Assembly (NCBI GenBank): GCA_002439165.1
Contig: DJTE01000001.1
Span: forward strand, 12,437-76,436
Length of the DNA: 64,000 nucleotides
Origin: Chryseobacterium indologenes
GTDB taxonomy: Bacteria; Bacteroidota; Bacteroidia; Flavobacteriales; Weeksellaceae
Direction of reading: 5' to 3'
This document shows, one piece after another, positions 54,781 to 63,457 of the stretch. The position numbers and the translations under genes are program-made. Position 1 is the first letter of the stretch. Every line of letters begins with the position of its first letter. The notes under the pieces are model-generated. The model was not told the DNA's origin, did not search any database, and saw nothing but the letters and a program-made list of their open reading frames with translations.

Positions 54781-55320
54781 TTACCTGATAATATTATCGA
54801 TGAACTGATGCACGGTTTCCGTATTCCAGTCTCTGTATGCATCTTCCTTAATGATGATTCTTCCTGTTTTATCCAATAGGAACGTAGTAGGGAAAGCTTT
54901 GGGAAGAATCTTTTCAGAAATGGGGCTTTGTGCAATGTATACAGGAACACTGTAATTATTTTCTGCAAGGAATTTTTTTACGGCTTCCTCTTTATCATTC
55001 ATAGCGATAAGTACAAAATCTACATTTTCTTTCCGGGAGTTGTACAGTTTTTGAATAGAGGGCCATTCTTTTCTGCACGGAGGGCACCATGTTCCCCAGA
55101 AATTAAGGAAAACGGCTTTGTTTCTGAAATTTTTGAGATTGGTATCCGGAACATTGATTCCTTTCAGCTCAATATCATAATCCTCTTCATTTACATGTAC
55201 TGCATTTTCGATGGTGGCCACCGGGAAAAACTGATCTTTCAGGTAGTTTCTTACTCCCGGAATAAAAGCAATGACACCAATAATGATGATCAGTACGAGG
55301 TAAATAATATTCTTTTTCAT
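54781..55320 (-). CDS. TlpA-family thiol-disulfide oxidoreductase
   Basis: This 179-residue protein has an N-terminal membrane anchor (IIYLVLIIIIGVIAFIPGV, residues 5-23) and a periplasmic thioredoxin fold with FWGTWCPPCRKEW (Cys79, Cys82) and the cis-proline region AFPTTFLLD. It probably reduces periplasmic disulfides, for example during cytochrome c maturation. It lies 40 bp downstream of another thioredoxin-like gene on the same strand. Confidence 0.9.
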   Translation of the reverse strand: MKKNIIYLVLIIIIGVIAFIPGVRNYLKDQFFPVATIENAVHVNEEDYDIELKGINVPDTNLKNFRNKAVFLNFWGTWCPPCRKEWPSIQKLYNSRKENVDFVLIAMNDKEEAVKKFLAENNYSVPVYIAQSPISEKILPKAFPTTFLLDKTGRIIIKEDAYRDWNTETVHQFIDNIIR

Positions 55321-55360
55321 AGGCCGGTTTTTACCGTTATTTTTTTGAACAGATATAGGG

Positions 55361-55924
55361 TTACAGTAATTCTAAAATTTCCTGAACTGCATCTTTACCC
55401 CTGTTTTTGGCATAGTACAGCTGGAGGTCATTATAAAAATTATCCTTTGGATAGCCTTCAGGATCTGCTTTATGTTTTATCAGAAGCTGATGTCCGTATT
55501 GTGGACGTGGTCCCCAGGAATTCTTTACATGAAGATCGCTGTCCAGAATAAGTACCTTAGGAATAGATTCTGTTCCGTTGGTGAGAAACTGGCTGATAAG
55601 ACTTTTATCACTGTCTCTCAGGAAAATCCTTACATCATTGTGTCCTTCAAAGAATTTAACAAGAGCGGGAACGGTAGCGCTGGCATCACCGCACCATGCT
55701 TCGGAAATAATAAGAATCTTTCCGTCAAAGTTTTTAGCAGCAAGCTCTTTCAGCTGATCTTCATCCGGAACATACTTCTTTAAAGTACGGTCCATTCTCT
55801 GCAGTCCCAGTTCATAATATTGTTTATATTCGGCTTCCTGTTCATTAACAGGATTTTCCAGTCTTTCTTTTCCAATGCGGATGTATTCTTCAAAAGAGAT
55901 TCCGCTATCCCAGTAATTTTTCAT
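55361..55924 (-). CDS. Thioredoxin-family protein with atypical WCGDA motif
   Basis: This 187-residue cytoplasmic protein has a helical N-terminal half (ISFEEYIRIGKERLENP) and a thioredoxin-like domain with LIISEAWCGDASATVPAL; Cys78 is present but the second Cys of CxxC is Ala81. The cis-Pro region is ESIPKVLIL. This monothiol pattern is usual for a small Bacteroidota/Firmicutes family annotated as thioredoxin family protein. I chose ATG 55924 because the longer reading from 55993 overlaps aroC by 56 bp. It starts 13 bp after the aroC stop. Confidence 0.85.
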   Translation of the reverse strand: MKNYWDSGISFEEYIRIGKERLENPVNEQEAEYKQYYELGLQRMDRTLKKYVPDEDQLKELAAKNFDGKILIISEAWCGDASATVPALVKFFEGHNDVRIFLRDSDKSLISQFLTNGTESIPKVLILDSDLHVKNSWGPRPQYGHQLLIKHKADPEGYPKDNFYNDLQLYYAKNRGKDAVQEILELL

Positions 55925-55937
55925 TACCCAGTATTTA

Positions 55938-57008
55938 TTAAAAATGATTGATATTTCTTGTTTTGTTGATGAGGAACAGATCTGCGAGTACAAAGGCGGC
56001 TAAACTTTCCACAACAGGAACAGCTCTTGGAAGCACACATGGATCATGACGTCCTTTCCCTTCTACGGTTACAGGATTTCCGTCTTTATCCACACTTTCC
56101 TGGGGTCTCAGAATAGTAGCCACGGGTTTGAATGCTACCCGGAAATAAATGTCCATTCCATTGGATATTCCACCCTGGATTCCTCCTGAGAGGTTGGATT
56201 TTGTAGTGAAATCTGTATTGAAAGCATCATTATGTTCTTTTCCTGTCATTTTCGCCCCGCAGAAACCGCTTCCGTATTCAAATCCTTTACAGGCATTGAT
56301 ATTAAGCATGGCTTTTGCCAGTTCTGCCTGAAGCTTGGAAAATACAGGTTCACCAATTCCTACGGGAACATTTTTGATCACGCAGGTGATGGTTCCGCCA
56401 ATGGTATTGCCTTCTTTTTTGATCTCTTTGATTCTTTCGATCATTTTTTCGGCAGTTTCAGCATCCGGACAGCGAACCTCGTTGCTTTCTGTTTTTGAAA
56501 AATCCAAAGCCTGATAAGGTTTTTCACAGAAAATATCACCTACCGAGGAAACGTAAGCATTGATCTCGATATCTGATAAAAGCTGTTTGGCAAGCGCTCC
56601 GGCAACCACCCAGTTGATTGTTTCCCTGGCTGACGATTTTCCGCCTCCACGATAATCTCTTATTCCGAATTTCTGATCATAAGTGAAGTCTGCATGACTC
56701 GGACGGTATGCATTGGCAATATGATCGTAATCTTTTGATTTCTGATTTTCGTTTTCGATAATAAAACCGATAGGGGTTCCTGTTGTTTTCCCTTCAAAAA
56801 TACCGGACAGGAATTTCACCGTATCACTTTCTTTTCTTTGGGTAACAATAGCAGACTGTCCGGGTTTTCTGCGGTGAAGCTCATACTGAACCTGATCGAG
56901 ATCTACCGTTAAACCTGCCGGGAAATTATTGATAATGCCGCCATACGCAGCGCCGTGACTTTCTCCAAAAGTTGTAAGACTGAGAAGATTACCTAATGTA
57001 TTGAACAT
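55938..57008 (-). CDS. aroC: Chorismate synthase
   Basis: This 356-residue enzyme makes chorismate from EPSP using reduced FMN, the last step of the shikimate pathway. The signatures are GESHGAAYGG at the start, RDYRGGGKSSARET and RHDPCVLPRAVPVVE. Histidines in the GESHG and RHDPC motifs are the catalytic pair. The length is typical for Bacteroidota. It is followed by the two thioredoxin-like genes on the same strand. Confidence 0.96.
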   Translation of the reverse strand: MFNTLGNLLSLTTFGESHGAAYGGIINNFPAGLTVDLDQVQYELHRRKPGQSAIVTQRKESDTVKFLSGIFEGKTTGTPIGFIIENENQKSKDYDHIANAYRPSHADFTYDQKFGIRDYRGGGKSSARETINWVVAGALAKQLLSDIEINAYVSSVGDIFCEKPYQALDFSKTESNEVRCPDAETAEKMIERIKEIKKEGNTIGGTITCVIKNVPVGIGEPVFSKLQAELAKAMLNINACKGFEYGSGFCGAKMTGKEHNDAFNTDFTTKSNLSGGIQGGISNGMDIYFRVAFKPVATILRPQESVDKDGNPVTVEGKGRHDPCVLPRAVPVVESLAAFVLADLFLINKTRNINHF

Positions 57009-57052
57009 GATACAAAATTACCTATTTTTCTTCAGATAATAAAGTTTCTGCA

Positions 57053-58693
57053 TTAGTTCTGTTTATCAGTGTTTTTGATGGTATGAATAACCTTTTCGGC
57101 TTCTTTCTTTTCTTCAGGTGACAGCTTTTTCCAGATAAATCCCTTTTTTATATCTTTTTCATCAATGCATTGCGGGAAAATTCCTGAATCTGCATCGTCT
57201 GAAATATAGCTTTCTGAGATGGACGGAAGGGGAGTGTCGAAATTAAAAGGATAATTTCTGGAAACATTGAACTTCAGGTTGCCTACTTCAAAAGTGTTGT
57301 ATTTTTTATACTGATAAACAGAAGGTTTGTATAACTGTTCTTTCTGAAAGCCGGCCATAAAACTTCCGGGCCTGAAACTGGGGATATACTGTTGAATAAA
57401 AGCGGGAAACGTAAGAATGAACATTAAGATCAGGCTGCCGGCCGCAAAGATCAATGCCGAACTTTTCCGGTTAAGATATTTAAACAGCAGCACAAAGAAT
57501 ATCACAAAAAATACATCAATAAAAAAACGATACTGAGCGGAAAAAGCTAAAACGAATATGCTTTTTATGAGCAGAGAGATACAGATCAGGCTGATGGTTC
57601 TGTTCTTTTTAACGAAAGCAAACGCTGTAAACAGGATAAGACTGATGATGAAAAGAAGGTTGATCTTTGATTTAATGCCTTTTAAGGTGAGCCAGTTTAT
57701 GATATGATCTCCAAAACCGAATTTCCGGATTTCCTCATAAGAATACTGCATATCAAAAGTTTTTTGAACGGCATACTGTGAAGAGGTGTCCAGTATATCA
57801 GGGCTGGGTTTCCACCCGGTTCCGATATCGGCTATGGCAACCGGAAAAACCGGATAGCCAAACGTCCATATATTTTTAATAAAGAACAACAGGAGTATTG
57901 AAAATCCGAAGATCAGTTTGGTGAATCCGGTTTTAAGGCTAAAAACGGTAAAGAAGAAAGTAAGGACCGGGAGCCATATCATTGTTGGCTTTATGGCGAA
58001 AACAAAAACAGAAAAGGCAAAAAGAAGATTGGTATTCTTATTTCCGGCCAGTATTTCATTCAGGATTATTAATGAGATGGCGATCACGGGCAGATCGGGT
58101 GACGGTGACTGTGAAAAAAGAAGCAGTACGGGCAGAAAACATAGCAATATCCAGCTTTTTCTCTCAAAAATATACAGGGTATATATGATAAGGAGAACAG
58201 CATTTATCCTTAAGAACGGATCGGAGAAACCTGAAAATCCTGCCTGAAAAATATGCCACAGAGACATCTGTCCCAGGGTGAGATCCAGATTGGAAATGCC
58301 TTTCACCAGACCATATTCTGTAAGCCATTGTATAGAAGGTACATAGTATCCGAAATGGTCCAGTATGTAGGGATAGAAAGCGCTGCAATAGAGAATGACC
58401 GCCGAGATTACTGCCATTGAAACGGTGTCTTTCTTTGAAAATGTATAAAAATACAGGTATAATTTATCTTTGAAAAAAAAGAAAAGCCCAGCCAGTATTA
58501 CAGGGATTTCCATATAAATGTTGACAGGAATAAAAAAGGCGGAAATAGTCCAGATAAGACTTAATCCCAATATTCCGGACAGGATCTTTCCTGAGATTCC
58601 TTCATATAAAGATCCGGAAAAAAAATCCATGATCTTTCCCCAGCCTGCGAGAACCGGGATAATGAGAATACAGGAAAATAAAAGTAGAATCAT
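57053..58693 (-). CDS. Polytopic membrane protein, LIC_10190 family
   Basis: This 546-residue protein has about 12 membrane helices and a soluble C-terminal region of about 110 residues. The text DHFGYYVPSIQWLTEYGLVKGISNLDLTLGQMSLWHIFQAGF matches my memory of the LIC_10190 family, which resembles GT-C glycosyltransferases with an acidic residue after TM1. It may act in surface-polysaccharide assembly. An upstream TTG at 58720 lies inside a terminator hairpin, so I place the start at the ATG 58693. Confidence 0.75.
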   Translation of the reverse strand: MILLLFSCILIIPVLAGWGKIMDFFSGSLYEGISGKILSGILGLSLIWTISAFFIPVNIYMEIPVILAGLFFFFKDKLYLYFYTFSKKDTVSMAVISAVILYCSAFYPYILDHFGYYVPSIQWLTEYGLVKGISNLDLTLGQMSLWHIFQAGFSGFSDPFLRINAVLLIIYTLYIFERKSWILLCFLPVLLLFSQSPSPDLPVIAISLIILNEILAGNKNTNLLFAFSVFVFAIKPTMIWLPVLTFFFTVFSLKTGFTKLIFGFSILLLFFIKNIWTFGYPVFPVAIADIGTGWKPSPDILDTSSQYAVQKTFDMQYSYEEIRKFGFGDHIINWLTLKGIKSKINLLFIISLILFTAFAFVKKNRTISLICISLLIKSIFVLAFSAQYRFFIDVFFVIFFVLLFKYLNRKSSALIFAAGSLILMFILTFPAFIQQYIPSFRPGSFMAGFQKEQLYKPSVYQYKKYNTFEVGNLKFNVSRNYPFNFDTPLPSISESYISDDADSGIFPQCIDEKDIKKGFIWKKLSPEEKKEAEKVIHTIKNTDKQN

Positions 58694-58700
58694 AAAAAAA

Positions 58701-58722
58701 GATTGCTTAAAAATAAGCAATC
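58701..58722 (-). terminator. Terminator of the glycine-zipper lipoprotein gene
   Basis: GATTGCTTA/TAAGCAATC with loop AAAA, followed on the minus strand by T7. It begins 23 bp after the stop at 58745 and directly precedes the start of the next gene. Confidence 0.85.
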
Positions 58723-58744
58723 TTTACATGTTATCGTGAAAATA

Positions 58745-59293
58745 TTAATTACGCGGCTGTACTCTTCCGTCTTTTCTGTCCTGCGATCTACCGATCGTAT
58801 ATCCGGTTGCTCCACCTACTACACCACCAATCACGGCACCCAGACCTCTGTTTTTCTTGGCAATAATGGCACCTGCGGCAGCTCCGCCTACGGTACCGAT
58901 AATGGTTCCTTTGGCAGCTTTACTCATGCCTTTCTTTTGAGTGGTTCCCTGTGAGGCCGTGCTTCCGTTATCTGCATAACTTCCTCCCCCTGAATTGGAA
59001 TTGGAACCTCTGTCTCTGTATATGGTTTTTGTCTCTCTTATGACCTGAGGTTTTGAATTATTGGCAGCTGCGGCTTTTGATTTTTTTTCTTCGGCGATGC
59101 TGTCTGCTTTTTTCTGAGCTTCGTATACCAGCTTTTCTTTTTCAATAGCCAGTTTCTGTTTTTCTATTTCAAGCTGTCTTGCCTGAAATTCAAGTTTCTG
59201 CTGTTCCAGAGATTTTTCTGCTGTCCTTTCATCTTTCTTGCAGGCCGTTAGTAAAAAAACGGATAAAAAACCTGCTAATACTATCTTTTTCAT
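58745..59293 (-). CDS. Glycine-zipper lipoprotein with coiled coil
   Basis: This 182-residue protein has a lipoprotein leader (lipobox LLTAC, Cys18). Residues 27-75 are a charged coiled coil (EQQKLEFQARQLEIEKQK, LAIEKEKLVYEAQKKA). A Ser/Gly/Asn-rich linker follows, then a glycine zipper (GTIIGTVGGAAAGAIIAKK, GAVIGGVVGGATGYTIG) that is expected to enter a membrane. This YMGG-like design suggests an outer-membrane lipoprotein that spans or perturbs the membrane. Function unknown. Confidence 0.85.
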   Translation of the reverse strand: MKKIVLAGFLSVFLLTACKKDERTAEKSLEQQKLEFQARQLEIEKQKLAIEKEKLVYEAQKKADSIAEEKKSKAAAANNSKPQVIRETKTIYRDRGSNSNSGGGSYADNGSTASQGTTQKKGMSKAAKGTIIGTVGGAAAGAIIAKKNRGLGAVIGGVVGGATGYTIGRSQDRKDGRVQPRN

Positions 59294-59647
59294 AATTCAA
59301 ATTTTATAAGTAGTTTCCACCAAAACGGTTTCTGCTTTGTTTGTATTTCCAATTATGAAGCCAAATTTTAGTTAAAGGATGTTAAAATAATTTAAAAATG
59401 GAAATTTTTATGTCCACTGCCTATTTTCAGTAGATGTTTTTAAGTCTGTTTAATTTTAATTTGGTTTAGTAATTTGATATGAAGCCGGGAGCTGAAAGAG
59501 GGAGGTTATGAAGGTTTTCAGTACTTATATCTTAATTTTCTTAATCCCGGATTCATGTAATTTATACTGATATAATTATTAATTCACGGATGGTTTTTAT
59601 TCAGTTCATACGAATGAGTTATTTTTGTTTTACCAAATTACTTTATT
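59294..59647. other. AT-rich intergenic region
   Basis: These 354 bp contain no firm gene. A 20-codon ORF (59508-59570, MKVFSTYILIFLIPDSCNLY) is preceded closely by GGGAGG, but the spacing is short. The promoter of the lipoprotein gene at 59648 is probably the TATTTTTG at 59620-59627. Confidence 0.5.
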
Positions 59648-60103
59648 ATGAAAAAATCAATTTTTATGGCCCTTGCCCTTGTGGGGATGTCGGCTGTTGC
59701 AGTTTCATGCTCATCCAATGATGATATAACGGATATTCAGACCAGGTCTCAGGAAAAGAATTCAGATCTGTTAAAGGAGATTTCAAAAACAAAAACCTAT
59801 AAGGTAAGGTTCGGGCTTTTATCTCAGAGCGGAACCCGGATTCTCTCAGGAAATCATGATGTAGGCAGTTTTCTTGCTGAAAATACAGATACCGGAGAGG
59901 TATATGATACTTATTACAGCGGCGGTTTTCAGACTCTTCCTCAATACTATGAGGGAATTCCTGCCGGAAATTATATTTTCTCTGCCATGCAGGGGCAGGG
60001 AGGATGGACCGGTTACGGTTCAGTAATTATGACGGTATCTGATGCCCAGATAGATGCCGACGGATATATCACGGTATATATTCCTGTAACCTGGTCAGAA
60101 TAA
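59648..60103 (+). CDS. Lipoprotein of unknown family
   Basis: This 151-residue protein has a lipoprotein leader (MKKSIFMALALVGMSAVAVSC, lipobox AVSC). The mature part (YKVRFGLLSQSGTRILSGNHDVG onward) is predicted all-beta and repetitive around GTGE/TGEVY and YYSGGFQTLPQYYEGIPAGNYIF, which recalls a single beta-sandwich domain as in CarboxypepD-reg or prealbumin-like folds. Cell-surface or periplasmic location. The next base after the stop begins a strong promoter (60106-60135). Confidence 0.7.
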   Translation: MKKSIFMALALVGMSAVAVSCSSNDDITDIQTRSQEKNSDLLKEISKTKTYKVRFGLLSQSGTRILSGNHDVGSFLAENTDTGEVYDTYYSGGFQTLPQYYEGIPAGNYIFSAMQGQGGWTGYGSVIMTVSDAQIDADGYITVYIPVTWSE

Positions 60104-60105
60104 CT

Positions 60106-60135
60106 TTGCAGGTAAAAAATATTTGGATAACTTTG
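60106..60135 (+). promoter_or_regulatory. Consensus promoter without a downstream gene
   Basis: TTG at 60106-60108, a 19 bp spacer and TAACTTTG at 60128-60135 match TTG-N19-TAnnTTTG exactly. The transcript would start near 60142 and meet the terminator at 60429-60455 without crossing any ORF longer than a few codons. Confidence 0.6.
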
Positions 60136-60141
60136 TAGACT

Positions 60142-60455
60142 GTTAGGAGGAAGATGTTCGTTTTATTTCATAGTCTTTAAAGAATTATATCAAATTTTGT
60201 GGCATGAAAACTGCTAAATTATATAGACTCTTAACTTTATCCATTTTAATCTGAGTGCTGTATTTGTTTATCAATGCTTATTTTAGGATGGTATTTTGTA
60301 CTTAGAAAAATAAACTATAAATTACGGTGCTGATTTTAAAGTATACCGAAACAATATAAGACATTAATTGTCAACGAATTTCTGTTTGGATTTTTCTGAA
60401 TAGATTTTTTTCATCATTTGTGTTTTTAGGCCTCCTGAGAAGGGGGCCGTTTTTT
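60142..60455 (+). ncRNA. Candidate short transcript between promoter 60106 and terminator 60429
   Basis: A perfect flavobacterial promoter and a strong terminator bound about 310 nt with no real ORF. An 8-codon frame (60154-60180, MFVLFHSL) follows AGGAGG closely. Before the terminator stand 24 bases (60404-60427, containing TTTCATCATTTGTG) that recur exactly before the terminator at 61888. Whether it is an RNA or encodes a micropeptide is unknown. Confidence 0.35.
60429..60455 (+). terminator. Intrinsic terminator of the candidate short transcript
   Basis: GGCCTCCT/AGGGGGCC (one G-T pair) with loop GAGA, followed by a T-tract on the plus strand. Confidence 0.75.
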
Positions 60456-60510
60456 GTAAATTAAAATATGCAAAAGATCATGCAGAATCTTATGGAAATG
60501 CATAAAAAAA

Positions 60511-60528
60511 CTCCCCATTTCTGGGAAG
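60511..60528 (-). terminator. Terminator of the glycosyltransferase gene
   Basis: CTCCCCA/TGGGAAG (one mismatch) with T7 on the minus strand; it begins 12 bp after the stop at 60540. Confidence 0.7.
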
Positions 60529-60539
60529 CCTTCTCTTTG

Positions 60540-61370
60540 TTATATATTGAATGTTACTTTTACTTTATTGATCAGCCTGTGTAATTTTTGGGTCTGATAA
60601 TTCAGGAGCTGATAAATCTCCTGAGGATTCGTATAGCTTTCGGGAACTTCCCTATTGTTGATCTTCCGGATTCCTCTTCTCTTCATTGTTTCGTGAATTA
60701 CTTTGGCAAAAGATTCTTTGGCCCCCTGCTTAAAACTCTGCTGCGAGATACCATTGGAATGAAGTCTGTACAGATACAGAGGTTCCTTAATATATTTTAC
60801 ACCTCCGTGTTCAAGTATTTTTAAATACAGATCCTGATCTACCGCACTTTTAAGAGCCGGATTGATCCCTGAAGTCTTTAAATAGATTTCTTTTTTAAAC
60901 GTGAAAAAATGAGCAAACTGAGTGGGGCAGTTGAAAAAATAGCGGCTGTTGTATATTTGTTTGGTTCCGGCAAATACTTTGTCCGGTCTGAGATTTTCAT
61001 CGCACAGCATCATCTGAGAGTAGGTAGCAGCAATGTCGCTGTTATGGATGAATTCCTGTACCGTTTTTTCTAATGCGTCGGGATATAGAGCATCATCAGG
61101 ATCCAGATAAGCACATATTTCTCCTTCTGCATATTTCATACATTCTCTTTTGGTATAGCCGCAGCCCTGGTTGGAAGAGTTGCGGTAGATTTTGAAACGC
61201 GGATCATTTTTAATGATCCTCTCAATTATTTCCACAGAGTTATCCGCAGAGGCATCGTCAACAATTATAACTTCCCAGTTTTTGTATGACTGGCTGATCA
61301 GTGAATTATAACAGTCTTTAAAATACTTCCCATTATTATAGTTGGCTATAAGTATCGAGAATTTTATCAC
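60540..61370 (-). CDS. Glycosyltransferase family 2
   Basis: This 276-residue enzyme has a GT-A fold: FSILIANYNNGKYFKDCYNSLISQSYKNWEVIIVDDASADNS at the start, the DxD-type metal site AYLDPDDAL, and a late acceptor-binding QDLYLKILEHGG. It transfers a sugar to a surface glycan or lipid acceptor; specificity cannot be seen. Cytoplasmic face. It stands alone in an AT-rich region, so it may be a transferred glycan gene. Confidence 0.9.
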   Translation of the reverse strand: MIKFSILIANYNNGKYFKDCYNSLISQSYKNWEVIIVDDASADNSVEIIERIIKNDPRFKIYRNSSNQGCGYTKRECMKYAEGEICAYLDPDDALYPDALEKTVQEFIHNSDIAATYSQMMLCDENLRPDKVFAGTKQIYNSRYFFNCPTQFAHFFTFKKEIYLKTSGINPALKSAVDQDLYLKILEHGGVKYIKEPLYLYRLHSNGISQQSFKQGAKESFAKVIHETMKRRGIRKINNREVPESYTNPQEIYQLLNYQTQKLHRLINKVKVTFNI

Positions 61371-61928
61371 GTTATATTGAATTAATATTTTTGTAAAACT
61401 ATGAAATAAAATACCGGAAAAATATAACCTGGATCATGGTGTATTTTATATTTTTTTACTATTTTTTAAGGATTATGTTTGGAAAATAATTTTTTATAAT
61501 GAATTATTTGTATGAATATGTTAAAAATAGAATGTGTTTTTTAAAATCAGACCAATGGATTTGAATTTAACATAATGATCGAATTTGGAAAAATATAAAT
61601 CAAATTTAATTTTATTTAGTAAATAATTTTAATTATTTGAATTTTGTGTGATTAGAAAGGGGTGTATTTGTTTTTTTATTGAATATTATTCTTAAGAAAA
61701 AATGAAATTATTTCATCGGTTTTTCTTTTGGACTGGGGATTGCGGAATAATCATGATTAAATTCGGGAATGTGATTGTAATCATAAAATAAATCAGAATA
61801 AGCAGTTAACTTTGAGATAAGAATAAAAGTTTGAATAATTTTAATTTCTGATATAAAAAAATTTTTTTCATCATTTGTGTTTTTTTGAAGCCTCCATTAT
61901 CGGAGGCTTTTTTATATATGGAATAATT
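61371..61928. other. AT-rich intergenic region with a decayed leader
   Basis: These 558 bp are very AT-rich. Near 61702 a frameshifted fragment reads MKLF, then in another frame IGFSFGLGIAE and a stop, resembling the GLGIA-type secretion leaders at 3.5-6 kb. At 61807 TAACTTTG resembles a -7 element, and a terminator follows at 61888. No intact gene is seen. Confidence 0.45.
61888..61913 (+). terminator. Intrinsic terminator without an upstream ORF
   Basis: AAGCCTCC/GGAGGCTT with a 6-base loop and T6 on the plus strand. The preceding 24 bases (61861-61884) are identical to those before the terminator at 60429. Confidence 0.75.
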
Positions 61929-62153
61929 TTATGAATCATAAATTACTCTTCCGTCAAACGGTTCGCTCCAGCAGATAAAGACAGAATCATTAAATCTTTT
62001 AATCTCGGCCTGGATCACTTCATATCCGTTTTGACTGTTTTTTCTTTCAATAATAAGATCCAAACTTTCACCAATCTCATCGGTTTTGAATTCCAGTTTA
62101 AATTCATCTTTATCTTTTACAAAATCTTCTTTTTTGAAATTTGTGTGTGCCAT
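61929..62153 (-). CDS. Small hypothetical protein, 74 residues
   Basis: This small acidic/basic soluble protein (MAHTNFKKEDFVKDKDEFK, then LDLIIERKNSQNGYEV and SVFICWSEPFDGRVIYDS) has no signal peptide or family that I recognise. Predicted content is beta strands. The start ATG at 62153 follows a promoter-like TTG and TAATTATA pair upstream. It stands isolated between hairpin-rich non-coding stretches. Confidence 0.6.
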   Translation of the reverse strand: MAHTNFKKEDFVKDKDEFKLEFKTDEIGESLDLIIERKNSQNGYEVIQAEIKRFNDSVFICWSEPFDGRVIYDS

Positions 62154-62251
62154 GATGATGTTTTTTAACGTTTATAATTATCAGTGAATAAATTATGCCA
62201 ATTTAGATCTGTACTTTTAATATTTTACTGTCAGCGTTGACCTGAATGAAA

Positions 62252-62272
62252 AACCCTCCTAAAAGGAGAGTT
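62252..62272 (-). terminator. Minus-directed hairpin terminator
   Basis: AACTCTCCT/AGGAGGGTT (one mismatch, minus strand) followed by TTTTTC. No minus-strand gene is seen upstream. Confidence 0.55.
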
Positions 62273-62310
62273 GAAAAATATATGGGGTCTAAAAAAAGTG
62301 TCTGTTGAAA

Positions 62311-62331
62311 AACTTCCCTGGACGGGAAGTT
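62311..62331 (-). terminator. Minus-directed hairpin terminator
   Basis: AACTTCCC/GGGAAGTT, an 8 bp perfect stem with a 5-base loop, followed on the minus strand by TTTTTC. No gene is seen upstream. Confidence 0.6.
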
Positions 62332-62892
62332 GGAAAAAGATAATAATGATGGAAATGGGACTGATATTCATCAAATTTAATAAGAAAAGTTTCCCTATGC
62401 GTATGATCCGGGTCATAAAATAAAGAAGAGATTTATCTCTACATTTGGATTACTTCTTCCCGCTAATTACATTTTCATCACTTTATATGATGCTTTCTCT
62501 GCTTCCTCTTCTTAAGATGGGGAAGCATTTATTCATATTCCGGATTTATAAAATCAGACGGTCCATAACAGAAGAGATATATCCGGTTTCAACTTTAAAG
62601 CGTTATCGTCTAAAAAATCTTTGACTTTTCCATCATCAGATCAGTAAAGAGTAAAAAGAGATCCCTCCTTACGACACTGATAACTTCATAACTTTCCTTT
62701 TCAGATCCGGCTTTCAAATCCGGGATCAAATAACAGGTGCCCCCGATAGATAAAGTTTTTTCAAACAGGAAGGTATGAATGTTTATCTGTTCGAAGCTAT
62801 GCTATTGAAAATAATAACGTAAAAACCGGAAATAATTTTATATATAAATTTTTTAGATGAAATTGGAAAGCATTTTTCGCTTTTTTTTGTGT

Positions 62893-62987
62893 TTGGCACG
62901 ATTTTTCAATGTAACGTAGCAACTCATGTTTAATTTGAGTTTTCATGGTTATTAGTTTTTATCCCCGAAGTAATTCGGGGATTTTTT
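62893..62987 (+). ncRNA. Candidate micro transcription unit with 9-codon ORF
   Basis: TTGGCACG at 62893-62900 resembles a sigma-54 -24 element, but the expected GC at -12 is absent. A 9-codon ORF (62926-62955, MFNLSFHGY) and the perfect 9 bp terminator stem ATCCCCGAA/TTCGGGGAT with T6 (62961-62987) follow. The unit is about 75 nt long. Confidence 0.3.
62961..62987 (+). terminator. Intrinsic terminator without a gene of normal size
   Basis: ATCCCCGAA/TTCGGGGAT with loop GTAA, followed by TTTTTT. Confidence 0.8.
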
Positions 62988-63188
62988 ATTTTATACTGAA
63001 AGGGGAAATTGCTTGTAAAATCGTCAGGTTTTTACCTGTGCCGGCCAGGTGAGAATAGTTAATGTGAAAATTGTTTACAGAAGCAAAAAAAAGACTTTTA
63101 TGATCACAACATATTATGCAATGGATAATTTGTTGTATATTCGCCGCAGTTCATATTATAGTTCTATGAAAAACTAGTATTTTTTTGA

Positions 63189-63215
63189 TGCCTTCCATTT
63201 TTGGAGGGCATTTTT
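63189..63215 (+). terminator. Intrinsic terminator without an upstream ORF
   Basis: TGCCTTCC/GGAGGGCA (one G-T pair) with loop ATTTTT, followed by TTTTT. A TATATTCG -7-like element lies at 63136-63143, so any transcript would be only about 65 nt; its sole ATG opens MKN and a stop. Confidence 0.7.
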
Positions 63216-63325
63216 ATGTATAGAAAAAATAAAAAAGTACGCTCGATTCAAAAGTGGATAAAAGAACCAGATGGCATAAATCGAAAAATCCCTAAGCTAT
63301 TATTAATAGAATAGGGATTTATTAA

Positions 63326-63396
63326 GAGGTACCTAGCGGATTCGAACCGCTGTAGATGGTGTTGCAGACCACTGCCTAGCCGCTCGGCCAAAGTAC
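63326..63396 (-). tRNA. tRNA-Cys (anticodon GCA)
   Basis: The minus strand folds into a cloverleaf: acceptor GGTACTT/AGGTACC (one G-T pair), D-arm GCC..GGC, anticodon stem TGGT/ACCA with loop CTGCAAC (anticodon GCA), and T-arm AGCGG TTCGAAT CCGCT. The discriminator is T and CCA is not encoded. Length 71 nt. Confidence 0.97.
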
Positions 63397-63457
63397 CATG
63401 TCTTTACCATTTTTAGGTGTGCAAATATAGCAAAATATATGATTCAACAAAAATTTT

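Larger units (their letters stand above)
62154..63325. other. Gene-poor stretch rich in hairpins
   Basis: About 1.17 kb without a convincing gene. It holds minus-directed hairpins at 62252 and 62311 and plus-directed terminators at 62961 and 63189. A sequence like decayed coding DNA lies at 62400-62800, but every frame is interrupted. Confidence 0.5.

Noticed and set aside
62231..62416. 61-codon minus-strand ORF
   Set aside because: It runs through both minus-directed hairpin terminators and its composition looks random.
62893..62915. Sigma-54 promoter
   Set aside because: The -24 box TTGGCACG is good, but the invariant GC at -12 is missing, so it is kept only as a weak hint within the micro-unit.
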